Shown here: piece after piece, positions 24,782 to 34,500 of the stretch
Layout: every line of letters starts with the position of its first letter
How positions within the stretch are numbered: the first letter of the stretch is position 1
DNA from: an uncultured Roseobacter sp.
Lineage (GTDB): Bacteria > Pseudomonadota > Alphaproteobacteria > Rhodobacterales > Rhodobacteraceae
NCBI RefSeq assembly: GCF_947488185.1
Contig: NZ_CANKYM010000008.1
Coordinates: forward strand, 1 to 64,000
Length of the DNA stretch: 64,000 nucleotides
Direction: 5' to 3'
Translations under genes and position numbers: made by a program
The notes under the pieces: generated by a model
What the model saw: only the letters and a program-made list of their open reading frames with translations
What the model was told of the DNA's origin: nothing
Database searches by the model: none

Positions 24782-26970
24782 GCGTGCCTGAGGCCACAGA
24801 TTTTGAGAGCCTGCGCGCGCGGGCGGTGCAGTTTGCCCAGGCCGCCTCGGGCAACATCTGGACCGATTACAACCTGCATGATCCGGGCGTGACGCTGCTG
24901 GAGCAAACCTGTTTCGCGCTCAGCGAAATCGGCTATCAGGCGGCGCATCCGATCCGCGATCTCTTGACGGATGCGGACGGCCAGCTGCGGTATTTTGATC
25001 TCGCACTTTACGACCCGCGCGCGGTGTTGCCGTCGGCCCCGGTCACCGATCTGGATCTGACCTCCTCCCTGTCGGACCAGCCCGAGGTTTCGAGCGCTTG
25101 GGTCACACCGGGCGCGCGCCTCGGGCTTTACGATGTGGTGGTCATCCCCTCCGAGCCGGAAGCGGGGGAGGTGGATGAAACCGCCCTCGCGGCGCGGGTG
25201 GCGACGTGCTTTGCGCAGAGGCGGCCGTTGGCCACCGATCTGGGGCAGATCACCATCGCGCGGAAACGCGACACCGTATTGAGCGGTCGGATCGAGGTCA
25301 GCCCCACGGCGGACCCGGAGCGGGTGGCGGCGCGGTTTTACTATCATGTCGCAGCCATACTGCGCGGCCGTACCGCGCCGCGGGACCGCAAGCACGGGGC
25401 CACCCGCGATGCGGTCTATGACCAGCCGGAGTTGTTCTTTCGCCCCCGGGTGGAGACCGGCGAGCGCATCCCCGACATCGATGTGCATCTGACACGGCTG
25501 CGCGCGATCCCCGGCATCCGGGACATCGGTGAGCTGTCCTTTCGCAAGCTGCCGGTGGCGGACCCGGAGGAGGAGCTGAAACCCGGCTATCTGGCGCTTG
25601 TCCTGCCGCAGTCTGCGCAGGAGATCGAGCTGGATCTGCGCGTCGGCGAGAACCGCCTGACGCTCGATCACAACCGCATCCACGAAGAATATATCCGGGT
25701 GTCGGCGGAGAATATCTCGCGCGCGCACCACCATCTGGCAGAAGCGGATTGGTCGGTGCTGAAAGACGGTCGGCGGCGGGATTTCACCCGCAGCCATGTG
25801 GACGATATGCTGCCCGCAATCTATCGGCTCTATGGCACCTCCGCGCGGGCGGTGCAGAACCCCGCCACTCCCAAAACACCTGTCGATGATCTTTTTGTGC
25901 AGTATCGCGATGCGATCAACACACAGCTGGATGGCATGTCACAGGCGCTGGCGCAGCTGCCCGCGTTGTTTGACGCCGAGACGGATCAGGATACGGATGA
26001 TCCGGCTGTGCATACGCGCCGGATCAAGCTGCTGGATCTGCTGCTGGCGATACAGGGCGAGACCCTGCCCGTCATCCGCCATTCCGGCCTGCACCACTAC
26101 CGGTCCATCGCGGCGCGCCAGCGGTTTGAGCTGCACTGGCGTCTGGCCTACCTGCGCGCCCTGCCGGTGCTGAATGCCACGCGCGGCACCGGACCCACGG
26201 GACCGATGCCCGGCGGGTTCATGACGCGTCTGGGGCTGCTGGCGGATATCGCCGTTGAAACCTGGGCCGCCGGGCCGGGCCGGATGCAGGAACTCGGCTG
26301 GGTTCTGGATGATCAGACCGACATGCCCGCGCCCGGTTTTGCCCGCCGCGACTTGCTGCTGCCGCTGAACCCCTTTGACATGATCGTGCCGCGGGATGAT
26401 CTGGCCGACCCGCTGCCCGGTGAGGTCCTGCAAGGCCTGACCCCCTTGGTGGCGGACGGGGTGATGCACCCGGATCTCTTTCAGCGGGCCGCCGATGCGG
26501 ATGCCTTTGTGATCAGCCCGGTTAGCGGCGGGCGCTACGCCGTGCTCTTCGACAGCGGCGATGCCGAGATGCTCTACGAGATCGAAACCACTGCTGATAA
26601 ATTCGAGGCGATTGCGCGCGTAAACGCATTGCGGGCCACCTGGCGGGGGCTGCATGAGGACGCCGAATGCGCCTGTCTGGTGGAAGACGTGCTGTTGCGC
26701 GGGCCAGAGGCGGCGTTCGAGGCGCACAGCTGCACGCTGCTGCTGACCGGGTGGACGGCGCGCACCCGGCGCACGAGCTATCGCAGCTATGTCGCCGAGC
26801 TGGTGCAGCAACTGGCGCCGGCGCATGTTGTTGTCACTCTGCGGTGGCTGGACATGGCGCAGATGGCGCGGTTTCGGGCGCTGCGGCTGGCCATTGACGC
26901 GCAGGGGCCGGAGGCCGATGCCCGCGCCGAGCTGCGCGCCTTTCTGCACGAGATGGAGGGGGCCGCATGA
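24778..26970 (+). CDS. eCIS baseplate protein, Pvc12-like
   Basis: A 730-residue protein. The N-terminal WTDYNLHDPGVTLLEQTCFALSEIGYQ motif (about residues 32-58) is the hallmark of the baseplate J-like wedge proteins of eCIS and related phage tails. The following domain (GRIEVSPTADPERVAARFYYHVA, IPDIDVHLTRLRAIPGIRDI) repeats the J-type fold. The C-terminal 250 residues are helical and probably contact the Pvc11-like protein. Gene order fibre, Pvc12, tape measure differs slightly from Photorhabdus. ATG 24778 and the following ATG 26967 both sit in four-base ATGA overlaps, so expression is tightly coupled. Confidence 0.8.
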   Translation: MSVPEATDFESLRARAVQFAQAASGNIWTDYNLHDPGVTLLEQTCFALSEIGYQAAHPIRDLLTDADGQLRYFDLALYDPRAVLPSAPVTDLDLTSSLSDQPEVSSAWVTPGARLGLYDVVVIPSEPEAGEVDETALAARVATCFAQRRPLATDLGQITIARKRDTVLSGRIEVSPTADPERVAARFYYHVAAILRGRTAPRDRKHGATRDAVYDQPELFFRPRVETGERIPDIDVHLTRLRAIPGIRDIGELSFRKLPVADPEEELKPGYLALVLPQSAQEIELDLRVGENRLTLDHNRIHEEYIRVSAENISRAHHHLAEADWSVLKDGRRRDFTRSHVDDMLPAIYRLYGTSARAVQNPATPKTPVDDLFVQYRDAINTQLDGMSQALAQLPALFDAETDQDTDDPAVHTRRIKLLDLLLAIQGETLPVIRHSGLHHYRSIAARQRFELHWRLAYLRALPVLNATRGTGPTGPMPGGFMTRLGLLADIAVETWAAGPGRMQELGWVLDDQTDMPAPGFARRDLLLPLNPFDMIVPRDDLADPLPGEVLQGLTPLVADGVMHPDLFQRAADADAFVISPVSGGRYAVLFDSGDAEMLYEIETTADKFEAIARVNALRATWRGLHEDAECACLVEDVLLRGPEAAFEAHSCTLLLTGWTARTRRTSYRSYVAELVQQLAPAHVVVTLRWLDMAQMARFRALRLAIDAQGPEADARAELRAFLHEMEGAA

Positions 26971-29900
26971 GCGCCCGCCCGGCCCGATATGACGTGGAGG
27001 AGCGCCACAGGATCGGGCGTTTCGAGACCGATTTCAAGGTTGCTGCGGAGGAGGGGCCGCTGAGCACGCCGGAGCGGTTGGCGCGTCAGGTCCGGGCAGA
27101 GATTTTGCCTGCTTTGGAGGATGTTTTTGCGCATGACAGCGTGGTGGGGTGCGACGCCCGGATCGAGACGCTGGAGATTGATCTTGGGGCGTGGCCCGCA
27201 GACCCGGATTGGCCCAGCCTGCGGGACACCCTGCGTGAGCAGCTTCTCGCGGCGCTGGCGCCGTACCTGCAGCAAAGGGCGGTTGGCGAGATCTCAACCG
27301 ATCAATTGGCCCCGGTGGAACCGCAAGGGTCTGCGCGCCCCTCTGTCGACAACGTGGCGGCCGTATCGCCCGACGCGGTGGGTTCTCCCAGCGGCGCGAT
27401 CATACCCCTTGTTGCTGGGGATGATGCGCCGCAGGTCTCTGATACATCCGACAAGATCGTGCCGCTTGTGGCCCAGCCGGATCCGGATGTGTTTACGGTC
27501 CTGCGCGCGGTTTTCGGGCGCAGCCCGCAGGGATTTGAGAAAGCCTTGGCGCAGTTGCCCGATGGGGCTCACCGACAGGCATTGCAGCGCGTTTTGTCGG
27601 AGGCCGGAGCGGTTCCGGGGCACTACTACATCGACGCTATGAACATGGCCTTGATCGGCGTTTTCACCCGCGCCGGTCATCCGTTGGAGATCGCACAGCG
27701 CAATGCGACAACACTGACTGCACGGCTGCTGGTGCATCCTGAGGGGGCGGCCCTTCTGCGCCGCGATTCTGGTGCGGCCCCGCAATCAGATGCCGGGTTG
27801 CCAGCGCCTGATCCTTTGGAAGGCCCGACAGCGCGCGGATCGGATAGTCCCGCGATGCGGGGGACTGCAGCGGCGGGTGCTGCCCACTCGTCCCAGGTCC
27901 GGGGAGAGATCTCCGACGCAGATAAACTGCGGGCCGATTGGAAAGTGCGGCGCGCATCGGTGGCAGGGTTCCTTGCGGGGCAGACAGCCGAAGAGCTGCA
28001 GCGCCTGCTTGAACATCTGGTGCCCGCCAGCCCGTCCGAATTTCACCAAACGGTTCAGGGGGTCCTTGCGGATACTGCGCACCCGCAGAAGGCGTTGCTG
28101 ACGATTCTATCTGCGATTTTGGACGAGACACCGGTGGACATCGAGGCGCTGCGACGCGCCGAGAAGACGGCGGCCAAGGGGGTGTCACCGGAGGCTGAGG
28201 AGGCCCGGCGGGGGGCGCGAGAGAGTTCGTTGTCGCCATCCGCTGACGCGGGCCTAGACGGGTGGGCAGGTCGTAGTGAATGGGCCCCGGTTCTGCAGGT
28301 GTTCGCGGCGGCGGCGCAGCCAGCGGGGGGCGGACAGCGGGCGCCAACATCAGGTGTTGACCGCAGTGTGCCGGTGCCGATCGAGAACCAAGCTTCGCCG
28401 AGGGTAGTTGGCGTGGGATCGCAGCCGACAGCGACCTCGTCGGAGGGTATAGCCGACGGCGGCGCAGGGCAGCCGTCTGGCCTGGATCGTGGACGCGGCA
28501 GCACAGATGCACCTCTGCCGCAGGGCGCCACCGATGGCGCGCCAACGCAGCCAAGAACTGACAAAGAAGAAACGACCGCCCCGGACCTTGAAGAGCAGGG
28601 GGCAGACTTTTTTCATGCTTCCTCGACGGCGACGACCGGCAGTGTGCCGTCCCCGGAGGACCGTGGCGCAGGTGCTGATCCGGCAGAGCATGGAGCGGGT
28701 GAAGCCTCGGAAAATGACACGCCTGAGCGTCTGGTCGGACCCGCCCCCGGGGCATCGGGCGATCTGGAAGCCCAACCGGGCATCGATCCTGCGACCTTGG
28801 CGCCGCGCGGCGCAAAGGTTCAGGAGGAGCCTTTCGCTTCGGGCGAAAAATCTGGGATTTCTGATGTGGCGACGACGCCCGCCGTGGAGCGGACGGGGAA
28901 CACGCGCGGGCGGCATGGGTCCCTTGAGGAAAAAGAGACCCGTGAGGGTCGCGCGGATACCTCTGGCCCGGGAAAGGGTGCCACCGGTCGGACGGGGGCG
29001 GGGGCGTCACCTGCTGCATCCGAAAGCTCTGAGGTCGGGCAAAAAGGCGCGTTCGATCCAACCGCGCGGGAGGCGCAAGATCGGGCCGAGCTCGACGATC
29101 CCGCCCGAGCGGGAGAATCGGCAGGCGGGTCAGATGCCGGGCGCGATTTCGGCGATCCAGAAAGCCGTGATGAGGGCCCGCCACCCCCATCGGCAGATCG
29201 GCTGGCGGCAGACCATCCAGCCACGGATCACCCGCGCGCGGGTGCAGCCGATGCCGCGCCGGTGATCGCGCTTGTCGAAGCGGCCTTTGGCGAGGCCTCC
29301 TCCGACATCATCGCCATCGCGGATATGATCTGGGACGCCGTGCCCGGGTCTTTCAAAGCGACGACCGGGGCGCGGACAGGCAGTGGTGGATTTGAAATGA
29401 CGGCGGACGCGGCAGGCGAGAGCAACCCGAAACTGCCTGTCGATGTACTGCTGGACCTGATCGCGCGGGCCGGGCCAACCGCGCCGCGCCAGAAGCTTGT
29501 CCTGCAGTACATTGTGGAGTTCGCCAGCCCGGAGGCGGACGACCGGCAAACCCTGTTGCGCCACGTGATCGCGCGGTTGAGTTACCCGGTCTCGGGCCGC
29601 TCGCCCGCGCTGCGGCGAGAGGTCTTGCGTGGTTTGAAAGAGCTTTTCGATGAGACGAGTCATCCCGCTCCTGAACCCTCTGGCGATTCCGATATGGCGG
29701 AGCCTCAAACACCCGACAATGGGCCGAAGCCCCGCATTCTGAGCCATCACGCGGGGCTTGTTCTGTTCCATCCCTACTACAAACTGCTCTTTTCCCGGCT
29801 GCAGCTTTTGACCGAAAAGAATGAACTGCAGCCGGATCAGCTGGGCCGGGCGCGATCTGTGCTTGCCGCGCTGGCCGGGGAAGCGGAGGCGACGGCCCCC

Positions 29901-30242
29901 CTCGATCCGCTGGTGTGCGTTTTGCTGGGGGTGCCGGATGGCGCCACACCCCCGCCACCGGTGCCGCTGACCGAGGAAGAGGCGCAATTGATCGAGGGTC
30001 TGATCCGGTCTGTCATCGCGCAATGGTCGGCACTGGGACAGACCTCCCCCGCCGGGTTGCAGGAGGCGTTCATCCGCCGGGGCGGACAGCTTTGGATCGA
30101 TGCAACGGGGGCGCATCTGCGGGTAGATCCCGGCCCCTTCGATGTGCTGCTCGACAGCCTGCCGTGGTCGCTGGACACGGTGGTCGCCTTGCCCTGGATG
30201 CCGGTGCCCTGTCACGTCATGTGGAGGACGCAGGATGGATGA
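26967..30242 (+). CDS. eCIS tape-measure protein (Pvc14-like)
   Basis: A 1091-residue protein. The first 100 residues (HRIGRFETDF, then IETLEIDLG and LREQLLAALAPYL) and the last 190 (AGLVLFHPYYKLLF, LIEGLIRSVIAQWSALGQTSPAGLQEAFIRR split by a loop, ALPWMPVPCHVMW) match the ends of contractile-injection tape-measure proteins. Between about residues 400 and 770 is a long gly/ser/ala/pro-rich, acidic, low-complexity stretch that is probably disordered. The protein sits inside the tube and sets its length. Its stop overlaps the ATPase gene start by eight bases. Length is well above the Photorhabdus protein, mostly because of the disordered middle. Confidence 0.83.
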   Translation: MSARPARYDVEERHRIGRFETDFKVAAEEGPLSTPERLARQVRAEILPALEDVFAHDSVVGCDARIETLEIDLGAWPADPDWPSLRDTLREQLLAALAPYLQQRAVGEISTDQLAPVEPQGSARPSVDNVAAVSPDAVGSPSGAIIPLVAGDDAPQVSDTSDKIVPLVAQPDPDVFTVLRAVFGRSPQGFEKALAQLPDGAHRQALQRVLSEAGAVPGHYYIDAMNMALIGVFTRAGHPLEIAQRNATTLTARLLVHPEGAALLRRDSGAAPQSDAGLPAPDPLEGPTARGSDSPAMRGTAAAGAAHSSQVRGEISDADKLRADWKVRRASVAGFLAGQTAEELQRLLEHLVPASPSEFHQTVQGVLADTAHPQKALLTILSAILDETPVDIEALRRAEKTAAKGVSPEAEEARRGARESSLSPSADAGLDGWAGRSEWAPVLQVFAAAAQPAGGGQRAPTSGVDRSVPVPIENQASPRVVGVGSQPTATSSEGIADGGAGQPSGLDRGRGSTDAPLPQGATDGAPTQPRTDKEETTAPDLEEQGADFFHASSTATTGSVPSPEDRGAGADPAEHGAGEASENDTPERLVGPAPGASGDLEAQPGIDPATLAPRGAKVQEEPFASGEKSGISDVATTPAVERTGNTRGRHGSLEEKETREGRADTSGPGKGATGRTGAGASPAASESSEVGQKGAFDPTAREAQDRAELDDPARAGESAGGSDAGRDFGDPESRDEGPPPPSADRLAADHPATDHPRAGAADAAPVIALVEAAFGEASSDIIAIADMIWDAVPGSFKATTGARTGSGGFEMTADAAGESNPKLPVDVLLDLIARAGPTAPRQKLVLQYIVEFASPEADDRQTLLRHVIARLSYPVSGRSPALRREVLRGLKELFDETSHPAPEPSGDSDMAEPQTPDNGPKPRILSHHAGLVLFHPYYKLLFSRLQLLTEKNELQPDQLGRARSVLAALAGEAEATAPLDPLVCVLLGVPDGATPPPPVPLTEEEAQLIEGLIRSVIAQWSALGQTSPAGLQEAFIRRGGQLWIDATGAHLRVDPGPFDVLLDSLPWSLDTVVALPWMPVPCHVMWRTQDG

Positions 30243-31596
30243 TGGCCGCGAATTGTCCCTGTCGCTGGACAGCGGCACACCCCACGCCGTGGCCGTCGCG
30301 GCGGAACTGACATGGCTGGCGCAGGTCATCGATGCGCGGCTGACGCATTTCTTTGACGCGCCCGAGAGTGCCTGTGATTTGCCGCCCGCGCCGCAGGCTC
30401 TTGTCGGCTCCGCCCTGGGGGACCTCATTGCGGAGAATGATCTCGATATCGGCGCCCGCCTGGTGCTGGCGCTGGCCATCGCGCCGCATGTCAACTCCGC
30501 CATCCTCGATCCGTTTTTCGTCAAGAATTCCGCCATTGACCGGGCGTTTTCGCAATTCGGCGGCACGGGGGCAACTGCGACAACCTTCCAGCCGACGGCG
30601 GAAACGGCGCTGTTCCTGCTGGCGGGGGCGGATACGACGGCGCGGATTGCGGCGATGTCGATGTTTGACGCGGACCATCCGCTGCGCCGCAAGGCCGGTG
30701 TGACGCTGAGCACGACAAATCCCGATACGCCTGCATTCGGCCAGATATTGACGCTGCCGGTGCACCGGATCGTGGCGCTTTGTGACGGGGCGGCCCCGCG
30801 GCCCGACTATTCGCCGAGCTTTCCCGCGCAGCGTTTGACCACGGCGCTGGACTGGTCCGATCTGGTCCTGCCCAGCGATCTGCACCACGCGCTGGGTCAT
30901 ATTCTGGCCTGGCTGGAGAACCGCGACAAGATCCTGTCGGACTGGGGCCTGCACCGGCAGTTCGGTCGCGGGTTCAAGGCGCTGTTTCACGGCCCGCCCG
31001 GCACCGGCAAGACGCTGACCGCGTCGCTGCTGGGCAAGCGCACGGGCATGGATGTCTACCGGGTCGATCTGTCCATGGTGGTGTCGAAATACATTGGCGA
31101 GACGGAAAAGAACCTCGGGTTGGTGTTCGATCTGGCGGCGGAGCGTGAGTGGATCCTGTTTTTTGACGAAGCGGATGCACTTTTCAGTGCGCGCAATGCG
31201 ACGACCACTTCCAACGATCGTTATGCCAATCAGGAAGTGGCCTACCTGCTGCAGCGGATCGAGGAATGCGAGAGCCTTGTGATCCTCGCCACCAACCTGC
31301 GCAGCAACATCGACGAGGCGTTTTTCAGGCGCTTCCAGATGTCGGTGGGTTTTGTGAAGCCGGACGCCAGCCAGCGGTTGCAGATCTGGTCGAATGTGCT
31401 GGCTGAAGTGCCGTTGGCGGAGGATGTCGAGGTGGCCGCGATGGCAAAGAAACATGCGCTGGTCGGCGGGGCCATTTCCAACGTGGTGCGCACGGCGGCG
31501 ATCACCGCGTTGCGGCGGGGTCAGTCCCAGGTGGCCGCCGAAGATTTCGACCACGCCATTGCAACTGAGTTGCGCAAAGAAGGACGCACCACATGA
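30235..31596 (+). CDS. eCIS AAA+ ATPase (Pvc15-like)
   Basis: A 453-residue AAA+ protein. Walker A GPPGTGKT is at residues 253-260, Walker B LFFDEAD at 307-313 (Asp311, Glu312), then a sensor-1-like VILATNLRSN and arginine finger candidates in AFFRRFQ. The N-terminal 230 residues are a helical adaptor domain. Pvc15/Afp15 ATPases are required for particle assembly, possibly loading cargo into the tube or recycling the sheath. ATG 30235 gives a short overlap with the tape-measure gene. It overlaps the following gene by four bases. Its presence, with no ClpV, TssJ, TssL or TssM, separates this locus from type VI secretion. Confidence 0.88.
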   Translation: MDDGRELSLSLDSGTPHAVAVAAELTWLAQVIDARLTHFFDAPESACDLPPAPQALVGSALGDLIAENDLDIGARLVLALAIAPHVNSAILDPFFVKNSAIDRAFSQFGGTGATATTFQPTAETALFLLAGADTTARIAAMSMFDADHPLRRKAGVTLSTTNPDTPAFGQILTLPVHRIVALCDGAAPRPDYSPSFPAQRLTTALDWSDLVLPSDLHHALGHILAWLENRDKILSDWGLHRQFGRGFKALFHGPPGTGKTLTASLLGKRTGMDVYRVDLSMVVSKYIGETEKNLGLVFDLAAEREWILFFDEADALFSARNATTTSNDRYANQEVAYLLQRIEECESLVILATNLRSNIDEAFFRRFQMSVGFVKPDASQRLQIWSNVLAEVPLAEDVEVAAMAKKHALVGGAISNVVRTAAITALRRGQSQVAAEDFDHAIATELRKEGRTT

Positions 31597-34500
31597 GCGT
31601 TTTGAGCCGAATTGTGACCCGCCTTTGCATGGCGTTTGCCTTTTGCGTCATGGCGCCTGCTGCCGTGCTGGCCAATTGCGCGGATTTCCAAAACCTCAAT
31701 GAGGATGCACTGGAAGGTTATGATATTGCGACCGTGCAGACGGGGTTGCGGGCAGCGCTTGAACGGGATGATCGCAATCTTCGGGACGGACGGCTGGGGG
31801 CTGTGACGCGGACGGCGCTGGCGGATTTGTGTCAGAACGTGCCGCGAAAAGGGGCGGGGACGGATATTGCGCAAACGCTTGATCTGGCGACGGATTACGG
31901 CACGCTGTCGGCGCTTTTGCCCGAATGGCGCAGCATCGCTCTACGGCCCGACCGGCTGTCGCAACTGACGACGTCAAACAGTACCTCGCAGATTGCCTTG
32001 CGTCTTGCCGCCGGGCCGCAGATGGCGGCTGGTGTGCTGACAGATGCGGCACCTCCCGCGGATTGTGCGGCATTGGGGACGGCATCAACCCTAGGTTCGC
32101 AGGCGGTGCAGACAGCGCTCGATCTGCTGGCGGGGCCAGAGCTGGGCTACGCGCTGGTGGATATCTGTCAGGCCTTCCCGATTGTCGGAACCGGGGAGGA
32201 TTTCCTCGCGGCCATGGCGCGGTTGGGGCAGATGGATGTGCAACTGCCCGACGCGATTGACGATCTCAGTTCTGACACCTTCGGGGCGTGGCTGACCCTG
32301 TCCCCGGGCAATAGGCTACCGCGACTTATGGGCTCGCCCCCCGCCGTGTTGGCGCTGCTGGAGGAATATCAGGCCAGCAAATCCCAGGCGTCTCTGGTGC
32401 CGGATGAGCCGACATCCAGCCCGCTACCCGCCTCCTGCACGGTGAACACAACCGACAGTTCCACCCGCTTTTTCGCCTTCTCACAGGAAAACCTCGACGC
32501 GTTAACCGAAAGCGCCGATCTGAAAGCCGCCTTTGACGCGGTACAGGAGCTGCAATTTGCCAGTGCCGCACAGCTTTGGGCAGCCCTGGAGACCAACCTG
32601 AAAGCAGTGCTCGACCAATGCACGCTGGACCAGATCAGGGCGCTGGTGCTTGGGCCCGATTTTCTGGGCCGGGCGTTCCTGATCGATGAAGAGGCCACCA
32701 AGTCGTTGAGTTTCATCGAAGACCTGCAGGATGTCATGCCGGTGGTTGAACCCTTCATCGGTCGGATCGCCCCTGATGAGGCGACATTGGTGTCCGGCCT
32801 GACGGCGGCCGTCACCCAAGCGGTATCCGAGACGATCAATGCCGAGGTTGAACTGGCGGCCACGACGCTGGCAGCTGCGGCGGAACCGGTGGCGCCAGTG
32901 CTGGACACGCGGCCCGAAGGTGTGCCGGAGTTCGAGCTGCCGCCCCTGCCGGAGGTGGTGGGCGTGACCGATGCCACCGAACTGGCCATTGCCAGCACCG
33001 TGCTCAATGAGCCCTTCCGCGAAGCGCTGGCGCAGAGCAACTATTTGCCTGCAACCCAGCCTGAAATTCTCAAGGCAGATGTGCGGCGGATCCTGCGCCC
33101 GGTGGCACAGGGTCAGATCGACACTGCCGTGTCTACCAAGATGGCGCAGATCAAACCGGTCATCGTTTCGACATGGTCCCTGACGCCAGCGCTGAAGGCG
33201 CGTATTCTGGGCCTGCCTGACATCGGCACGACAGTGGACGACCCAACCGGGGTGGATCTGGCGACGCGGATGCGGTCGCTGGTGGGTGTGGAATACCCGA
33301 GCGCCGGGCTCTTCCGCGCCGCGCTAGATGCCGTTCCCCCGGCACCGGATGCGCCTGAAGGTCAGCCGCCGTTGTCCGTTCCTCTGATCCAGGCCGCTAC
33401 GGCGCTGGCGCAACGTACCGTCGAGGACCCGTTCAAGGAGCGCCTCTTTGGCCCGCTTGCCGCGCCCGATTGCGGGTGCGTGCCGAACCGCCCGCCGACT
33501 GCGGATGTCTATGGGTTCTACCCCTTCTGGTTCGCACCGCTGAAGGACGCACCCGAACCGCCCGAAAGTGAGGAGGCCCCGCCCGCCCCCGCGCTGCAAC
33601 TGGTGGATTTTGGTCTGGTCAGCCGCCTGGCCTTTTACGGGATGGAGCTGGCTTATGCCAACCCGCAGGGGGATGCCGCAAACCGCAACCTGTCGCTGTT
33701 GCATGCGGACCGCTGGATTGAGGCGCGCCGCGATTTCGTCAATTCGGCGCACCGGCATCGAGCACGGGCGGATGTGGCCTTTGATCTGCGCGACTGGTCG
33801 AACTGGTCGGCGCGCGAGATTGACCGGGCCACGACGGATATCGCCAAGCAGCTGCAGGCGTTTGAGCGTATCCCGACCACCAGCCTCGCGGACATTCGGG
33901 CGGCGCTACCCACGTTCTTTGATCCGACCCATCCGGACGGTGTCACCCTGATTTTCGAGAGCTACGAGGGCAAGACCCTGAGCGATCTGAATGTGCAGAA
34001 CCTCATCGATATCGTACAGGCGGTACACGACAAGCTGCCCCAGCCCGATCATCAAAAAGTCAACGTCGCGGTCGATTTTGCCATGGTGGATGTGCCCGGC
34101 ACGCAGCCCGTCCTGACCGATCTGAGTGACTTGCTGCTGACCGGCCGGATGCTGGAGCAAAAGCGCGCGGACGGGCTGGAAGAGGGCCAGTTTTCACAAC
34201 GCGAACAGCTGGAGGCGGAGATCGTCAACAAGATCCTGATCTTCCTCGAACGCCCCACGACAGAGACGAAAAAGACGCTGCGCGCGCGCATGGACCGCAG
34301 CAATTTCCGGGGCAAGGAACGGTCAGAGATCCTGCGCAGCATCGTGCCCATCCTGCCGCCCGGCGGCCATGAGTTTGTGTTCCAGCGTCAGCAGGCGAAT
34401 GAAACCGCCAATGAGGAATCCTTGAAATTCTCGCAGTTCATCGATGATGTGATTTATTTCGAGGACAATTTTTCAGGTGTCGGGTTCTGGCCGGTACCGC

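Noticed and set aside
11147..31596. Type VI secretion system or R-type tailocin
   Set aside because: VgrG-, PAAR- and gp25-like genes occur in T6SS, but TssJ/L/M, TssB/C and ClpV are absent, while DUF4255, DUF5908, LysM tube protein, Pvc15-type ATPase and CIS tape measure are present. No holin, endolysin or phage regulatory genes suggest a tailocin.
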